A stretch of DNA of 32,554 bases. Origin: Chloroflexota bacterium (lineage in GTDB: Bacteria; Chloroflexota; Anaerolineae; UBA4142). Numbering within the stretch: the stretch's first letter is position 1; each line of letters opens with the position of its first letter. The DNA lies in the NCBI GenBank assembly GCA_016865935.1, contig VGOB01000037.1, forward strand, positions 1 to 32,554, read 5' to 3'. Of this stretch, positions 21,862 through 29,675 are shown in pieces. The position numbers and the translations under genes were made by a program. The notes beneath the pieces were generated by a model. The model made no database searches and was not told where the DNA came from. It worked only from the letters and a program-made list of their open reading frames with translations.

Positions 21862-22977
21862 CTACCGCCCCGGCAATAGCCCGAACGGATTTCGGTGCAC
21901 TGCGCCGCGAATGATTTCGAAATGGAGATGCGGTCCCGTCGAATTGCCGGTGCTCCCCACGCGTCCGATCAACTGACCTTTCTTCACCGAGTCGCCCACC
22001 TCGACGTTCAACGCGCTCAAGTGCGCATAGCGCGTGAGGTAGCCGTTGCCGTGATTGATCAGGATCATAAAACCATAGCCGACATTACTCCAGCCCGATT
22101 GGATCACATAACCGGAATCGGCGGCAAGCACGGGCGCGCCTTTGGGCGCGCCGACGTCAATGCCGGGATGACGCGTCCAGAATTTTTGCGTGATGCGCCC
22201 GGAGACGGGCCAGCCAAACGATCCGGTGCCGCGCGCGGCAGTCGCCGGCAGAGGACCGCTGTACGCCGAAACGACGCGCGGTTGATATGGCTTGGTCCCG
22301 CCGGGCACCATCAAAAATTGCCCGGTCGTCAAAACGTAATCCGCGCCTTTGAAATCGTGTCGTTCCTGATTGAATTCAAAATTGACGATGTTTTGGACGA
22401 GCGCGTTCAGATCGAATTTCTTGCTTTTGTACTTGTCCGCAATCGAACGCACCGCTTCGCCGCTCTGCACGGTGTGCAGAACGCCGCTGACCGGCGGAAT
22501 GTTGAGCGACTGCCCGACGGAAAGCATATCGGGATTGTCTTCCAATTTTCCGTTCGCCCACAACAGCGAATCCGCGCTCACCTCGAATTGTTCGGCGATG
22601 CTGCTGACATTGTCACCGGGCTGGACGGTGTACTTGATCACCTCGCGGCGCACGCGCTTGGGCGCGTTCGTGATCGGCACGGGCGCGCGGAATAAAATCG
22701 CGCTTTCATCCGGGATCGGATCGGGCAAAACGATTTCATCCGTCTCTTCCTCTGCTACTTGATCGGGGCCGCCCTTGTCGCTATTCAAGTTGAGTTGCAC
22801 GCCGCTCGCGGCAATCGTGACGACCATCAGCACGATCAAACCGACGTGCGACGCGATGCGCGTCATCAGCGGCATATCTTGGACGATGTCGCCGAGAAAA
22901 TCGCGCGCGGCAAGCAGCGATGGGGCGAGCCACACGCGGGGGCGAGCGAGGAGGGACAACTGGGTATGATCAGGCAT
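21862..22977 (-). CDS. LysM-M23 peptidoglycan endopeptidase
   Basis: This 371-residue membrane-anchored protein has one transmembrane helix at about 40-61, with the rest outside. LysM repeats lie at about 114-161 (YTVQPGDNVSSIAEQFEVS) and 167-225 (HTVQSGEAVRSIADKY). The M23 zinc peptidase domain has His270 and Asp274 (HPGIDVG), a later YAHLSAL, and the GPHLHFEI motif (His350, His352). All metal ligands are present. It hydrolyses peptide bonds in cell-wall cross-links and probably helps envelope remodelling. The gene lies 62 bases downstream of rho on the same strand, separated by a stutter palindrome that may end the rho transcript. Confidence 0.94.
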   Translation of the reverse strand: MPDHTQLSLLARPRVWLAPSLLAARDFLGDIVQDMPLMTRIASHVGLIVLMVVTIAASGVQLNLNSDKGGPDQVAEEETDEIVLPDPIPDESAILFRAPVPITNAPKRVRREVIKYTVQPGDNVSSIAEQFEVSADSLLWANGKLEDNPDMLSVGQSLNIPPVSGVLHTVQSGEAVRSIADKYKSKKFDLNALVQNIVNFEFNQERHDFKGADYVLTTGQFLMVPGGTKPYQPRVVSAYSGPLPATAARGTGSFGWPVSGRITQKFWTRHPGIDVGAPKGAPVLAADSGYVIQSGWSNVGYGFMILINHGNGYLTRYAHLSALNVEVGDSVKKGQLIGRVGSTGNSTGPHLHFEIIRGAVHRNPFGLLPGR

Positions 22978-22994
22978 ATGGGTTAAAGAGATTG

Positions 22995-23028
22995 GAGACT
23001 GGAGATTGGAAAACCAATCTCTAGTCTC
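22995..23028. repeat. Stutter palindrome between rho and the M23 gene
   Basis: GAGACTGGAGATTGG (22995-23009), AAAA, CCAATCTCTAGTCTC (23014-23028): 15-base arms with one mismatch. There is no clear U tract, so termination is uncertain. Confidence 0.7.
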
Positions 23029-23039
23029 TGATCTCCGAT

Positions 23040-24305
23040 TTACAGCGTGTCTTTGTTCAGCGTCGCGAGGAAATCTTTGTTCGTCGCGGTCTTTTTCATC
23101 CGTTGAATGACCGGCTCGAGCGCGTCTTCGCCGCCGCCGAGCATATCAATCATCCGGCGCAACAAAATCACGCGATTGAGTGTTTCGTCGTCGAGCAATA
23201 ATTCCTCGCGCCGCGTGCTGGAACGTTCGATGTCAATCGCCGGAAAGACGCGTCGTTCGGAAAGTTTGCGATTGAGATGCATTTCGCTATTGCCGGTGCC
23301 TTTGAATTCTTCGTAGATCAGATCGTCCATCCGGCTGCCGGTATCCACCAAGCAGGTCGCGATGATCGTGAGCGAGCCGCCTTCTTCCAGATTGCGCGCC
23401 GCGCCGAAAAAGCGTTTGGGCGGATAGAGCGCAGCCGGATCGAAACCGCCGCTCAGCGTGCGCCCACTCGGCGGGACGACCAGATTGTACGCGCGCGCGA
23501 GGCGCGTGATCGAATCCAACATCACGACGACATCCTTGCCGCCTTCGACCAGGCGTTTGGCGCGCTGGAGCGCCATCTCCGCGACGCGCGTCTGATTTTC
23601 CACCGCGTCGTCGAACGTGGACGAAAACACTTCCGCCTCGACTGAGCGATCCATATCGGTCACTTCTTCCGGGCGTTCGCCGATCAGCACGACCATCAGA
23701 TGCGCGTCCGGATAATTTTCGCTGATGCCGTTGGCGACCTGCTTGAGAATCGTCGTCTTGCCGGCTTTGGGCGGCGAAACGATCAAGCCGCGCTGACCGC
23801 GTCCAATCGGCGCGACGATATCGAGCAAGCGCGTCGCCAGCGTAAATTGTTTCGTTTCGAGTTTGTACTGCGAGTTTGGGAAAATCGGCGTGAGTTTATC
23901 GAAATCGGGTCGCGCTTTGGCGGCTTCGGGATCCAGTCCGTTGACTGCTTCGACGCGCAGCAGCCCGAAATATTTCTCAGTCTCTTTCGGCGGACGCACC
24001 TGACCGATCACCATATCGCCCGTCCGCAAACCAAAGCGCCGAATTTGCGATTGCGAGACGTAGACATCTTCGGGTCCGGGCAACAAATGATCGGATCGCA
24101 AAAAACCGATCCCGTCTTCGACGATCTGCAAAACGCCGCCGCCAAAAATCAGTCCTTCGCGTTCGGCTTTGGCTTGCAGCAATCGAAAGATCAGATCGGT
24201 TTTCTTGAGACGCGTGTAGCCGCTGATACCTTGCTCTTTCGCGATCTCGCGCAAATCGGCAAGTGTTTTGTGTTCTAGTTCAGCATAGTTGAGGGTTTCA
24301 GACAC
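23040..24305 (-). CDS. rho: Transcription termination factor Rho
   Basis: This hexameric RNA-dependent ATPase ends transcription. It has 421 residues. The N-terminal Rho_N helices contain [30 protein letters not shown], and the RNA-binding cold-shock domain has [18 protein letters not shown]. Walker A is [12 protein letters not shown], and [12 protein letters not shown] follows. Walker B is [15 protein letters not shown], the Q-loop region is [11 protein letters not shown], and the R-loop is [23 protein letters not shown]. The start is GTG 24305, with a CGGAG site upstream. The leader is about 190 bases long from the promoter at 24502-24530 and holds a GC hairpin at 24339-24364. Long rho leaders are known sites of autoregulation. 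Confidence 0.98.
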   Translation of the reverse strand: MSETLNYAELEHKTLADLREIAKEQGISGYTRLKKTDLIFRLLQAKAEREGLIFGGGVLQIVEDGIGFLRSDHLLPGPEDVYVSQSQIRRFGLRTGDMVIGQVRPPKETEKYFGLLRVEAVNGLDPEAAKARPDFDKLTPIFPNSQYKLETKQFTLATRLLDIVAPIGRGQRGLIVSPPKAGKTTILKQVANGISENYPDAHLMVVLIGERPEEVTDMDRSVEAEVFSSTFDDAVENQTRVAEMALQRAKRLVEGGKDVVVMLDSITRLARAYNLVVPPSGRTLSGGFDPAALYPPKRFFGAARNLEEGGSLTIIATCLVDTGSRMDDLIYEEFKGTGNSEMHLNRKLSERRVFPAIDIERSSTRREELLLDDETLNRVILLRRMIDMLGGGEDALEPVIQRMKKTATNKDFLATLNKDTL

Positions 24306-24338
24306 GGGGAAACTCCGTTAAATGGGGAAAACGAAATG

Positions 24339-24364
24339 GGCTGAGCGCGCAGCGCGCGTCAGCC
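24339..24364 (-). promoter_or_regulatory. GC hairpin in the rho leader
   Basis: In the rho mRNA, GGCTGA pairs with TCAGCC, with a one-base bulge and a GCGC/GCGC inner stem. It lies about 20 bases upstream of the ribosome binding site. It could control translation or attenuation. The whole stretch 24306-24705 has no gene, only this hairpin, two promoters and a palindromic element. Confidence 0.45.
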
Positions 24365-24501
24365 AAAGGTTGGAACCGGTAAAATATTCTAAAATCATAA
24401 ATCACATTCGGAAAGCAAACAGGAGAGCCAGGTCAATGTGATGAGGCAAATCCCAAGAGGTCGTGCAGTAGGACGCGGGTCCGTGTCCTTTGACTGCCCG
24501 A

Positions 24502-24530
24502 ATTATAGCACTTTTCACAGGGCGAGTCAA
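24502..24530 (-). promoter_or_regulatory. Promoter of rho
   Basis: On the minus strand TTGACT (24525-24530), 17 bases, TATAAT (24502-24507). It is near consensus. Confidence 0.8.
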
Positions 24531-24563
24531 ATCGAATTTTTCATTGGCGCGCGAACACCCGAT

Positions 24564-24592
24564 TAGACAAACCTTTCGATTTCGATTATACT
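24564..24592 (+). promoter_or_regulatory. Promoter of the DUF362 gene
   Basis: TAGACA (24564-24569), 17 bases, TATACT (24587-24592). Each has one mismatch to consensus. Confidence 0.62.
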
Positions 24593-24619
24593 CGCACCGC
24601 AATTCTGCAACGGAGGCAA

Positions 24620-24709
24620 TTGCTCACCTGTCATTATAGCGGCGACGAGATTTCTCGCTCCGCTCGAAATGACACGGGGGCTGTGCAGCTACAAACGGAG
24701 GCAAAATGA
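24620..24709 (+). other. Possible short upstream frame coupled to the DUF362 start
   Basis: TTG 24620 follows CGGAGGCAA, a copy of the site before the main ATG (24696-24704). The 29-codon frame runs through the palindromic element and stops at TGA 24707, overlapping ATG 24706. This may be a coupled leader or chance. Confidence 0.2.
24630..24673. repeat. Short palindromic element upstream of the DUF362 gene
   Basis: The ends GTCATTATAGCGGCGAC and GCTCCGCTCGAAATGAC belong to the GTCA family. Inner GCGACGAGATTTCTCGC forms the hairpin. Confidence 0.75.
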
Positions 24710-25944
24710 TCGACCCGAAGAATCTTCCCGGACGCGGCACCGTCGCGATTTTGCGTACGCGTCCCGAAACCGTACTGGACGATTACGCGCGCTTGATGCG
24801 CTTGGCGCGCTATGCCGATAATTTACCCAAAGACAAAGAAACGCTGCTGAAGATCAATATCTCGTGGCAAATTTGGTACCCCGGTTGCTCGACCGCGCCG
24901 TGGCAGTTGGAAGGCGTCGTCCGCACCTTGCTCGCGGACGGCTACGCGCGCGATCGGATCGTCGCGACGCACAACGATACCGTCGTCGTCAACGGACGCG
25001 AAGGACAACTCAACAATCGGCACAAGTTCGTGCAGGACAAGTACGGTTTGAAAACTGCCGAGACGTACAGCCAAGATGTCGAATGGGTGACGTACGAACC
25101 CAAGCAACCGTTCCTCGCGCTCGATCAGGTTTATCCCGAAGGCGTGCGAATTCCAAAATTACTCTATGGCAAAAATGTGTTGCACCTGCCCACCGTCAAG
25201 ACGCACGTTTTCACGCACGTCACCGGCGCGATGAAAAACGCGTTCGGCGGCTTGCTCGATCAGAAACGCCATTGGACGCACAGCGTCATTGACGATACGC
25301 TCGTTGACCTTTTGCAAATTCAGCAAGACATTCACTCGGGAATTTTTTGCGTGATGGACGGCACGATTGCAGGCGAAGGTCCAGGGCCACGTGCGATGCG
25401 CTGGCACGTCAAGAACGTCATCCTCGCCAGTTCCGATCCGGTCGCGCTGGATGCGACCTCAGCCAAAATTATGGGACTCGATCCGATGAGTCTGCGCTTC
25501 ATTCGCCACGCGCACGAGCGCGGCTTGGGTGTGGGCGATCCGCGCGCGATCAAATTCGTCGGCGATGTGGATGCGGCGGAAGAAAACTGGCGCTTCAGCG
25601 CGTACGAGAACACGTTCGCGTCGTGGGGTCAGCATCAGATTTATCACGGCGCGCTAAAGCCGTTCGAGCATCTGCTTTTGCGAACGCCGCTCGTCCCCTG
25701 GTCGTTCGCCGCGTCGAACATCTATCACAACTGGTACTGGTATCCGTTCATCGGCAAACGCCGCGCGGACGTCGCGCTCAAAACCGATTGGGGGAAATTG
25801 TTGCAACGCGAGTACAGCGCGGATCGTCCGATCAACCCAGGTTATGGATCGCGCAAGCCATTCATCGCGGCGGGCGCGGGGAGCGCCGCTGGATTGCTCG
25901 CGTTCGCAATCGGTTTGTATTTCGCGCTGAAACGCAACAAGTAG
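24706..25944 (+). CDS. DUF362 domain protein with C-terminal membrane anchor
   Basis: This 412-residue protein has the DUF362 layout. The segments are ETLLKINISWQIWYPGCSTAPWQLEGVVRTLL, the loop VVNGREGQLNNRHKFVQDKYGL, HLPTVKTHVFTHVTGAMKNAFGGLL (the conserved K-T-H and N-x-F-G-G residues) and VMDGTIAGEGPGPRAMRW. SSDPVALDATSAKIMGLDP then follows. The C-terminus (about 389-409) is a hydrophobic helix ending in KRNK, probably a membrane anchor. No Cys cluster is present, unlike DUF362-ferredoxin fusions. The family has no agreed function. It is convergent with lutC. GGAGG lies just before the ATG. Confidence 0.88.
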   Translation: MIDPKNLPGRGTVAILRTRPETVLDDYARLMRLARYADNLPKDKETLLKINISWQIWYPGCSTAPWQLEGVVRTLLADGYARDRIVATHNDTVVVNGREGQLNNRHKFVQDKYGLKTAETYSQDVEWVTYEPKQPFLALDQVYPEGVRIPKLLYGKNVLHLPTVKTHVFTHVTGAMKNAFGGLLDQKRHWTHSVIDDTLVDLLQIQQDIHSGIFCVMDGTIAGEGPGPRAMRWHVKNVILASSDPVALDATSAKIMGLDPMSLRFIRHAHERGLGVGDPRAIKFVGDVDAAEENWRFSAYENTFASWGQHQIYHGALKPFEHLLLRTPLVPWSFAASNIYHNWYWYPFIGKRRADVALKTDWGKLLQREYSADRPINPGYGSRKPFIAAGAGSAAGLLAFAIGLYFALKRNK

Positions 25945-25996
25945 TTGGGTAGTTACATAGTTAGGTGGTTGGATAGTTGCCCAATCACCCAATCAC
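25945..25996. repeat. Stutter repeat between convergent DUF362 and lutC
   Basis: Words GTTGGGTAGTTACATAGTTAGG on one side and CCCAATCACCCAATCACCTA on the other are partly complementary. Confidence 0.7.
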
Positions 25997-26638
25997 CTAC
26001 TCGCCTTCAAAACTCCACGCGTAAAATTCTTTGGGACCGTGTACGCCGAGCGCGAGCGTCTTTTCGATGTCGGCGGTGCGGCTGGGTCCGGTGATCAAAA
26101 CCGCGTGCGCGCGATCCTTGATCTGCATCAGCGTCTCGCGCAGATCGGCGCGTAAATCTGTCGGGCGAAAGATCGCCAGATGCACGCGCGGCAACAGCGA
26201 AACGATTTCGGCTTGCTCCGGCGTCGTTCGCAGTGCGAGCGTGCCGGTCTGCGGCAGAACCGCGTCCGTGCTCGTCACACCCAGATCGCACAGCGCGAGC
26301 GCGCGCTTGTCCTCGCTCGGCGAAACGATCTCCACATCCAACTGCGAAAGCATCTCCGCGATTCCCAGTTCCCGCAATTCGCGATTTTCCCACACCAACG
26401 CTTTTTTGACGCGCTCGGCGCTCACCAACTCGGCGAGCGCGTTTTGCAATTCCACTTTGTTTTTGACGCGCCGCGTTTTGCCGCTAACGTAATCAATCGC
26501 CGCCAGCGTCGCCGCGACGCGCGCGGTAGAATCGCCAGACACGCGCGGCTCGTCCGGCAAAATCGGCAGCGGTTGGCGCGCGACATCGCGCAACGCGCCA
26601 CTCACTCGATTCAAAATTGTATCGCGAGCTGAATCCAT
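25997..26638 (-). CDS. lutC: LutC-like LUD-domain protein
   Basis: LutC is the third subunit of the LutABC lactate-utilisation complex. The 213-residue LUD domain has ALVWENREL, VSPSEDKRALALCDLGVTSTDAVLPQTGTLAL (about residues 107-138) and the signature ITGPSRTADIEKTLALGVHGPKE near the end. ATG 26638 was preferred to the in-frame ATG 26644 because GGAGAT then has a proper distance. It follows lutB by 69 bases filled with a stutter repeat. No lutA is found beside it. Confidence 0.9.
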   Translation of the reverse strand: MDSARDTILNRVSGALRDVARQPLPILPDEPRVSGDSTARVAATLAAIDYVSGKTRRVKNKVELQNALAELVSAERVKKALVWENRELRELGIAEMLSQLDVEIVSPSEDKRALALCDLGVTSTDAVLPQTGTLALRTTPEQAEIVSLLPRVHLAIFRPTDLRADLRETLMQIKDRAHAVLITGPSRTADIEKTLALGVHGPKEFYAWSFEGE

Positions 26639-26644
26639 CGCCAT

Positions 26645-26707
26645 CTCCGAGTTTAAGTTTCAGGTTTCAAGTTCAAAGTTCAAGGTTCAAGGTTCAAGGT
26701 TCAAGGT
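26645..26707. repeat. Stutter repeat between lutB and lutC
   Basis: It has repeated TTCAAGG heptamers (from 26663 on), preceded by TTCAGGTTTCAAG. The repeat runs into the last codons of lutB. Confidence 0.8.
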
Positions 26708-28141
26708 TCACGCATCACGTTTCTCGCCCCTCGCTCCTCGCTTCCTCCACCACGCGCGAAACTCCGCGCCGAATTTGGGAAACTGGCGCGCCAGCGTCCA
26801 ACGATTCGCAGGCGGCGGCAAACTTGGCAGCCACTCGCCGCGCTTGAGCGGCGCTTGCGCGAATCGCAAAATCTGCGTGCCGAATTCGTACAGCCACGAC
26901 CACGCGAACGCGATCGTTCCGGCGCGCGCTCCGGCGCGCACGACTGCCGGTGCAACCGGCGGCTCAAAACGATCACCTTCGACGGCGCGATGGCGCAAGT
27001 GCAATAACAGTTCAGTGAACGGAACCTGCACCGGGCACGTTTCCACGCACGCGCCGCACAACGACGACGCGAACGCCAAATCGCCCGCCGTCTGCACGCC
27101 CAACAATTGCGCCGACAAGATCGCTCCGATCGGTCCGGAATATACCGCGCCATACGCGTGTCCGCCGACTTGTTGAAAGACCGGGCAAATATTCGCGCAC
27201 GCGCCGCAACGAATGCACAACAAGGTTTCGCGCGCGCGCGCGTCTTGCAAAATACGCGTGCGTCCGTTGTCGAGCAAGACCAAATGAAATTCGCGCGGTC
27301 CGCGATCGCGCGTGCCGGTGATGAACGTCGTGTAAGACGACATTTGTTGCCCGGTCGTACTGCGCGCCAAAAGTTGCAATAGGACTGTGAGCGAATTCCA
27401 ATCGGGGATCACTTTTTCGATCCCGACGACGGCGACGTGCACGGGCGGAAGCGTCGTGCACATTCGCCCATTCCCCTCGTTCGTTACGAGAACGAGCGTG
27501 CCGGTTTCGGCGATCAAGAAATTTCCGCCGGAGATTCCCATATCGGCGCGCAAAAATTCTTCGCGTAATTTCACGCGCGCAATTTCGGTCAGCGCGGCAG
27601 GATCAGGTGGCGCGTCCACACCCAACTTGCGCTGGAACAAATCAGCGATGTACTCTTTGGTGTAATGCAGCGACGGGTTGGTCGGATGCGACGGACGACT
27701 GCCGTCGAGTTGCACGATGTATTCGCCGAGATCCGTTTCGAGCGCGGTCAGCCCGGCATCGCGCAGCGCGTCGTTCAACTCGATCTCTTCGGACAACATA
27801 CTTTTGACTTTGACGATACGTTGCGCGCGATGCCGTTGCGCGATCTCAAGAACGATCCGCCGCGCGTCCGCCGCATCGTTTGCCCAATGCACATTGCCGC
27901 CCGCTGCGATCACTTTCGATTCGAGCATCGGCAGATACTGATCGAGATGCGTGAGCGCGTGCAGCCGAATTTCGTGTCCGGCTTGGCGCAGGCGTTCCCA
28001 ATATTCCACGCCCAAGTGTTGCACCGCTTCGGCGCGCTTGAGCACCGCCGTGCGCGTGTTCTTGATCGTCGCCGCGCGAATCGGCGGCGGAACGTTCTGC
28101 GTGTTGCGTCGAAAATCAATGCGCGATAACGTTTCTGTCAA
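26708..28141 (-). CDS. lutB: LutB-like iron-sulfur LUD protein
   Basis: LutB is the 4Fe-4S electron-transfer subunit in lactate oxidation to pyruvate. The 477-residue protein starts at TTG 28141, which has GGGAGGA upstream; upstream codons in the frame are a repeat region. The LUD domain covers about 60-290, with LETDLGEYIVQLDGSRPSHP and GISGGNFLIAETGTLVLVTNEGNGRM. Two cluster motifs follow, CIRCGACANICPVFQQVGG and CGACVETCPVQVP. The C-terminus ends in charged residues (RKRGARGEKRDA) encoded by a stutter repeat. The electron acceptor and LutA are not in the window. Confidence 0.92.
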   Translation of the reverse strand: MTETLSRIDFRRNTQNVPPPIRAATIKNTRTAVLKRAEAVQHLGVEYWERLRQAGHEIRLHALTHLDQYLPMLESKVIAAGGNVHWANDAADARRIVLEIAQRHRAQRIVKVKSMLSEEIELNDALRDAGLTALETDLGEYIVQLDGSRPSHPTNPSLHYTKEYIADLFQRKLGVDAPPDPAALTEIARVKLREEFLRADMGISGGNFLIAETGTLVLVTNEGNGRMCTTLPPVHVAVVGIEKVIPDWNSLTVLLQLLARSTTGQQMSSYTTFITGTRDRGPREFHLVLLDNGRTRILQDARARETLLCIRCGACANICPVFQQVGGHAYGAVYSGPIGAILSAQLLGVQTAGDLAFASSLCGACVETCPVQVPFTELLLHLRHRAVEGDRFEPPVAPAVVRAGARAGTIAFAWSWLYEFGTQILRFAQAPLKRGEWLPSLPPPANRWTLARQFPKFGAEFRAWWRKRGARGEKRDA

Positions 28142-28159
28142 AATATTCCTCCCTGATAT

Positions 28160-28190
28160 GACCGATGACGGTTGACCGACGACCGCCGCG
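28160..28190. repeat. Stutter repeat in the lutB leader
   Basis: GATGACGGTTGACCGACGACCGCCG words resemble the reverse of those at 28328-28372, so the two divergent leaders carry related repeats. Confidence 0.5.
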
Positions 28191-28219
28191 CTGTTTATCC
28201 CATCCCAATCTTCGTCGCC

Positions 28220-28225
28220 ATTATA
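28220..28225 (-). promoter_or_regulatory. Possible -10 box for lutB
   Basis: TATAAT on the minus strand at 28220-28225, about 79 bases before the lutB start. The -35 is weak (TTATGC-like at 18 bases). Confidence 0.35.
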
Positions 28226-28257
28226 AAACAATCACTCGATTTGGCATAATTCTCGAT

Positions 28258-28285
28258 TTGGAATTAAAACGCGATACGATATAAT
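28258..28285 (+). promoter_or_regulatory. Promoter of the M24-fold gene
   Basis: TTGGAA (28258-28263), 16 bases, TATAAT (28280-28285). The start codon lies about 95 bases downstream. Confidence 0.5.
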
Positions 28286-28327
28286 TCCGAGAGCACCCAT
28301 TCGTCTTCAGCGCACTTTTAGCGCAAT

Positions 28328-28372
28328 GAAAATTTGCGGCGGTCGGCCGTCATCGGTCGGCGGTCGTTCCAG
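28328..28372. repeat. Stutter repeat in the M24 leader
   Basis: Words GGCGGTCGGCCGTCATCGG and TCGGCGGTCG lie just before the GGAG ribosome site. Confidence 0.6.
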
Positions 28373-28383
28373 GAGTTGATCCA

Positions 28384-29472
28384 ATGAATGAATTTGAGTT
28401 CAAGCAACGACAAATGCGCGCGCTGCTCGCCGAAAAAAATCTGGACGCGCTGTGGCTGCAACGCGTCAGTAGTTTCGCGTGGGCAACCTGCGGCGGCGCG
28501 GCGTACATCAACACCGCGTCCACCACCGGCGCGGCGTCGCTCTTGATCACGCCAACCGCGCGCTATCTCATCACGAACAACATCGAAGCGAAGCGTCTGG
28601 AACAGGAACAAGGACTCGGCGCACAGAGCTGGGAATTTCGCGTCGCGCCTTGGCACGCGGCAAACCCGGCGATTGGCGAACTGACGCGCGGTCTGCGCCT
28701 GGGTTCCGATTTCCCCGCGCCCAACGCGATTGACTTGACGAGCGAAATCGCGCGCTTGCGCGCGAACCTGACGCCGGAAGAAGGCGCGCGCTTTCGCGCG
28801 CTGGGCAAAATCTGCGCGGCGGCAATGGACGCGGCGATTCGCGCGGTGCGTCCCGGTCAAACCGAATTTGAAATCGCGGCGCGACTAGGCGCGGAAACGC
28901 AAGCGCGCGGCGCGCAACCGATTGTGAATCTAATCGCAACCGACGAACGCATTTTCGCGTACCGCCATCCGCTCCCAACCGAAAAGAAACTTGCCAAGTA
29001 CGCGATGCTCGTGCTATGCGGGCGCAAGTGGGGCTTGGTCTGCTCGATCACGCGACTGGTGCATTTCGGCAAACTGCCGGACGAGATCCGGCGCAAGGTG
29101 GAAGCGTGCACGCGAATTGACGCGACGTTCATCGCAGCGACGCGACCAGGCGCAAAACTGCGCGATGTGTTCCAGCGCGCGGTGAATGAGTATGCCGCAA
29201 CCGGTTTCGCCGACGAATGGCATTTGCATCATCAAGGCGGCGCGGCGGCGTACGAACCGCGCGAGTATCTCGGCGCTCTGAATTCCAACGATGTCGTCGC
29301 GGCGGGACAAGCGTACGCGTGGAATCCATCCATCACTGGCGTCAAATCGGAAGATACGATCCTGGTTGGCGAGTCGCGCAACGAAATCGTCACCGCGATC
29401 CCAGGTTGGGAAACGACGCGCGTGGCGATTGGCGATCAGGTGATCGAGCGTCCCGTGATTTTGGAGCAGTAA
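28384..29472 (+). CDS. M24-fold (creatinase-like) protein with altered metal site
   Basis: This 362-residue protein has the creatinase/aminopeptidase architecture. An N-terminal domain (1-130, with YLITNNIEAKRLEQE) is followed by the pita-bread domain with IRAVRPGQTEFEIAARL, FAYRHPLPTEKKL and HLHHQGGAAAYEPREY. GVKSEDTILV and a final strand follow. Catalytic M24 peptidases have two metal-ligand aspartates in a D-x-G...D-x-T pattern, and here that region reads LVLCGRKWGLVCSITRLVHF, lacking those Asp residues. The His of HHQGG and the SEDT glutamate remain. It may be a non-metal hydrolase or a binding protein. The substrate is unknown. Confidence 0.85.
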   Translation: MNEFEFKQRQMRALLAEKNLDALWLQRVSSFAWATCGGAAYINTASTTGAASLLITPTARYLITNNIEAKRLEQEQGLGAQSWEFRVAPWHAANPAIGELTRGLRLGSDFPAPNAIDLTSEIARLRANLTPEEGARFRALGKICAAAMDAAIRAVRPGQTEFEIAARLGAETQARGAQPIVNLIATDERIFAYRHPLPTEKKLAKYAMLVLCGRKWGLVCSITRLVHFGKLPDEIRRKVEACTRIDATFIAATRPGAKLRDVFQRAVNEYAATGFADEWHLHHQGGAAAYEPREYLGALNSNDVVAAGQAYAWNPSITGVKSEDTILVGESRNEIVTAIPGWETTRVAIGDQVIERPVILEQ

Positions 29473-29480
29473 AGCGCGGT

Positions 29481-29518
29481 GTCATTGCGAGGAGGCGTTT
29501 TTGCCGGCTCGCAATGAC
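29481..29518. repeat. Short palindromic element
   Basis: GTCATTGCGAG (29481-29491) and CTCGCAATGAC (29508-29518), a minimal version of the family, eight bases after the M24 stop. It may act as a terminator-like hairpin. Confidence 0.85.
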
Positions 29519-29547
29519 AAGATAATCGCGCAAATTTTCCGCGCTTG

Positions 29548-29556
29548 TGGTATAAT
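29548..29556 (+). promoter_or_regulatory. Extended -10 promoter for the CHAT gene
   Basis: TGGTATAAT is the extended -10 form, without a good -35. The same nine bases occur in the thioredoxin promoter. Confidence 0.5.
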
Positions 29557-29578
29557 GTGCGTAGGGGCAGCAACCCTG

Positions 29579-29674
29579 TGTCATTGCGAGGAGCGGTTTT
29601 TGCGACGAAGCAATCTCCAACTTGCAAATTGGGGATTGCTTCGTCGCAAACGCTTCGCGCTCCTCGCAATGACA
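29579..29674. repeat. Full palindromic element directly before the CHAT start
   Basis: TGTCATTGCGAGGAGCG and CGCTCCTCGCAATGACA form 17-base perfect arms. Inner GCGACGAAGCAATC and GATTGCTTCGTCGC also pair. It is the longest copy here. It ends one base before ATG 29676. Confidence 0.93.
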
Positions 29675-29675
29675 G

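Noticed and set aside
21056-21976. A 306-codon plus-strand frame over the V4R and M23 genes
   Set aside because: It is antisense to two well-supported genes and has no recognised domain.
24402-24602. A 66-codon minus frame in the rho leader region
   Set aside because: It overlaps the rho promoter and has no recognisable similarity or ribosome site.
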